64,000 nt of DNA, taken from NCBI GenBank assembly GCA_903825645.1, contig CAIKBL010000069.1, positions 1 to 64,000 of the forward strand, in the 5' to 3' direction. The stretch is from an uncultured Pseudomonadota bacterium. GTDB lineage: Bacteria; Pseudomonadota; Gammaproteobacteria; Ga0077536. Positions within the stretch are counted from its first letter, which is position 1. Every line of letters begins with the position of its first letter. The position numbers were made by a program, and so were the translations under genes. Positions 63,096-64,000 of this stretch are shown in pieces. The notes below the pieces were generated by a model. That model was not told where the DNA came from, searched no databases, and saw only the letters and a program-made list of their open reading frames with translations.

Positions 63096-64000
63096 CTATC
63101 CTCCATGCCGGGATAGGCGTAAAACCAGGCAAGAAAGTAGACACACACTCCCTACGAAAATGACTAATCCGAGCGCACAAGCGAAAAGGCGAGCCCGTGT
63201 TTCAAGTGCATCCTCAGTGCCCGCCGAGAGCAGGAACGGCCGCTGATGATCTCTTGAGTCGATGAGGGTGTCCACGGCCGGGGGGAGCTTGTCGGTCGCG
63301 GCGACTTCCTGCTCTGCGGCACGACGCGCAGCCGCCCATTCGATTTCATCGATGACGCCATCTCTATTCGCGTCAAAACGGTTTTTCAGGCTGACTTGAT
63401 CCTGCTTCCATTCATGTAGCAAGGCGGCGACATCTTGGTTGACGGCATCCGAATTGGCTCCAGCCATCGACCTAAATTGGCCTAATGCGACTAAAGGGGC
63501 CCCGATGGCAATGCGCTCTTCTGAATAGCGATATTGACGCCCGAAGCCCGCTAGTCCCAACCACCGGACCCAATTTGCCGGGCGATTGATTCCTCCCGGT
63601 AGCGGGGAATCACCGTACCAGTGGTCGTGAGCCGAAGGGGTGACATGCGCCCCTTCGGGATCGACGACACAAGATCCTGTGCCATCCCTAAGCGCGAACA
63701 GATGTTCACTGATTCCTTTGTCAATGGTATGCCAGTTGCGGTCGCTACGACCCCGGGAAAAACTATTTTCGCGACATTCGACCTGGTAACGGAACCACAC
63801 ACAAGGTAGGCCAGAAAGTGTCGCATAAATCGGATCGCCCGGGAGCAAAGCGGCATATCCCTGCATTTCCACGTAGCCTTGGGCGGCTGAACGGATTTTG
63901 GAGGTCGCCGTATTGGCCATCAGCCGTTGGTAGCGAAACTGGCGTGCGGCCTCATTGAGAAGGAGCAACAACGCCGCGAAAAATAATGCTGCTGCGCCCC
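63096..64000 (-). CDS. GIDE-domain membrane protein with EF-hand motif (partial, runs off the right edge)
   Basis: At least 301 residues are visible, continuing past the window edge with an N-terminal TM helix (GAAALFFAALLLLLNEAAR). The middle shows GYVEMQGYAALLPGDPIYA and LPCVWFRYQVECRENSF, the GIDE domain pattern. Residues near 205 read DANRDGVIDEIEW, a canonical EF-hand calcium loop. A C-terminal TM helix follows (LFACALGLVIFVGSVCLLSCLV). The GIDE domain is known from mitochondrial MUL1; no RING is present here. The gene is convergent with none and reads toward the SH3 membrane protein gene. Function unknown. Confidence 0.75.
   Translation of the reverse strand, partial: GAAALFFAALLLLLNEAARQFRYQRLMANTATSKIRSAAQGYVEMQGYAALLPGDPIYATLSGLPCVWFRYQVECRENSFSRGRSDRNWHTIDKGISEHLFALRDGTGSCVVDPEGAHVTPSAHDHWYGDSPLPGGINRPANWVRWLGLAGFGRQYRYSEERIAIGAPLVALGQFRSMAGANSDAVNQDVAALLHEWKQDQVSLKNRFDANRDGVIDEIEWAAARRAAEQEVAATDKLPPAVDTLIDSRDHQRPFLLSAGTEDALETRARLFACALGLVIFVGSVCLLSCLVLRLSRHGG

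Overview
The window looks like a chromosomal segment of a gammaproteobacterium. Evidence is the order ygfB-pepP-ubiH-ubiI divergent from zapBA and 6S RNA, a gammaproteobacterial-type gshA, an ANDDNYALAA tmRNA tag, cytochromes c4 and c5, uvrD, pmbA and dsbA. Hopanoid transport (hpnN), a PEP-CTERM/EpsH1-type glycosyltransferase, an orphan cbbQ/cbbO pair, PQQ-dependent oxidation and a UGA-encoded selenoprotein suggest a free-living, metabolically versatile aerobe. The species cannot be named from the sequence.

Layout. 1-3250 is the tail end of a Mu-like or e14-like prophage remnant on the minus strand: a 5'-truncated baseplate J gene, a DUF2313/YmfQ protein, a frameshifted polyproline tail-fibre gene, an unknown protein, and the start of a PP-loop ATP pyrophosphatase (asparagine-synthase-like) gene cut by the window edge. 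The remnant stops beside the 3' end of ssrA (tmRNA, 3467-3825). 3826-10960 holds 6S RNA, zapA and a zapB-like gene facing a tightly overlapping ygfB-pepP-ubiH-ubiI-purC operon. 11006-15684 is an hpnN-copC-copD operon. 15897-29848 is mostly housekeeping: LLM flavoprotein, methyltransferases, Sel1 repeats, groESL with both a CIRCE operator and a sigma-32-like promoter, gloB, a FimV-like protein, gshA and trpE.

30049-43826 is a catabolic island in several divergent and convergent transcription units: two amidohydrolases, a 6-oxocamphor-hydrolase-like crotonase (C-C hydrolase), a Baeyer-Villiger monooxygenase, a PQQ alcohol dehydrogenase with the lanthanide-type extra aspartate, a MxaJ/XoxJ-like periplasmic protein, an alpha/beta hydrolase, a thioredoxin-fold protein overlapping a UGSC selenoprotein, a class III CoA-transferase and a VOC enzyme. 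Together these fit oxidation and ring opening of an alicyclic (terpenoid-like) alcohol or ketone. The substrate is not determined.

43944-64000 carries a glycosyltransferase, the MoxR-DUF58-TgpA transglutaminase module, pmbA, uvrD, a di-haem c5-type cytochrome, cbbQ-cbbO without RuBisCO in view, tRNA-Arg(CCG), a diguanylate cyclase, dsbA-cytochrome c4, engB, rpmE, a DUF3135 protein, a TIGR04211-type SH3 membrane protein and a GIDE-like membrane protein running off the right edge.

The main discovery is the selenoprotein at 41042-41560. Ordinary gene calling stops at its in-frame UGA (41318-41320), but the frame continues through a UGSC motif to 41560. A perfect 8-bp stem with a GUU loop sits 20 nt after the UGA, as expected of a bacterial SECIS element.
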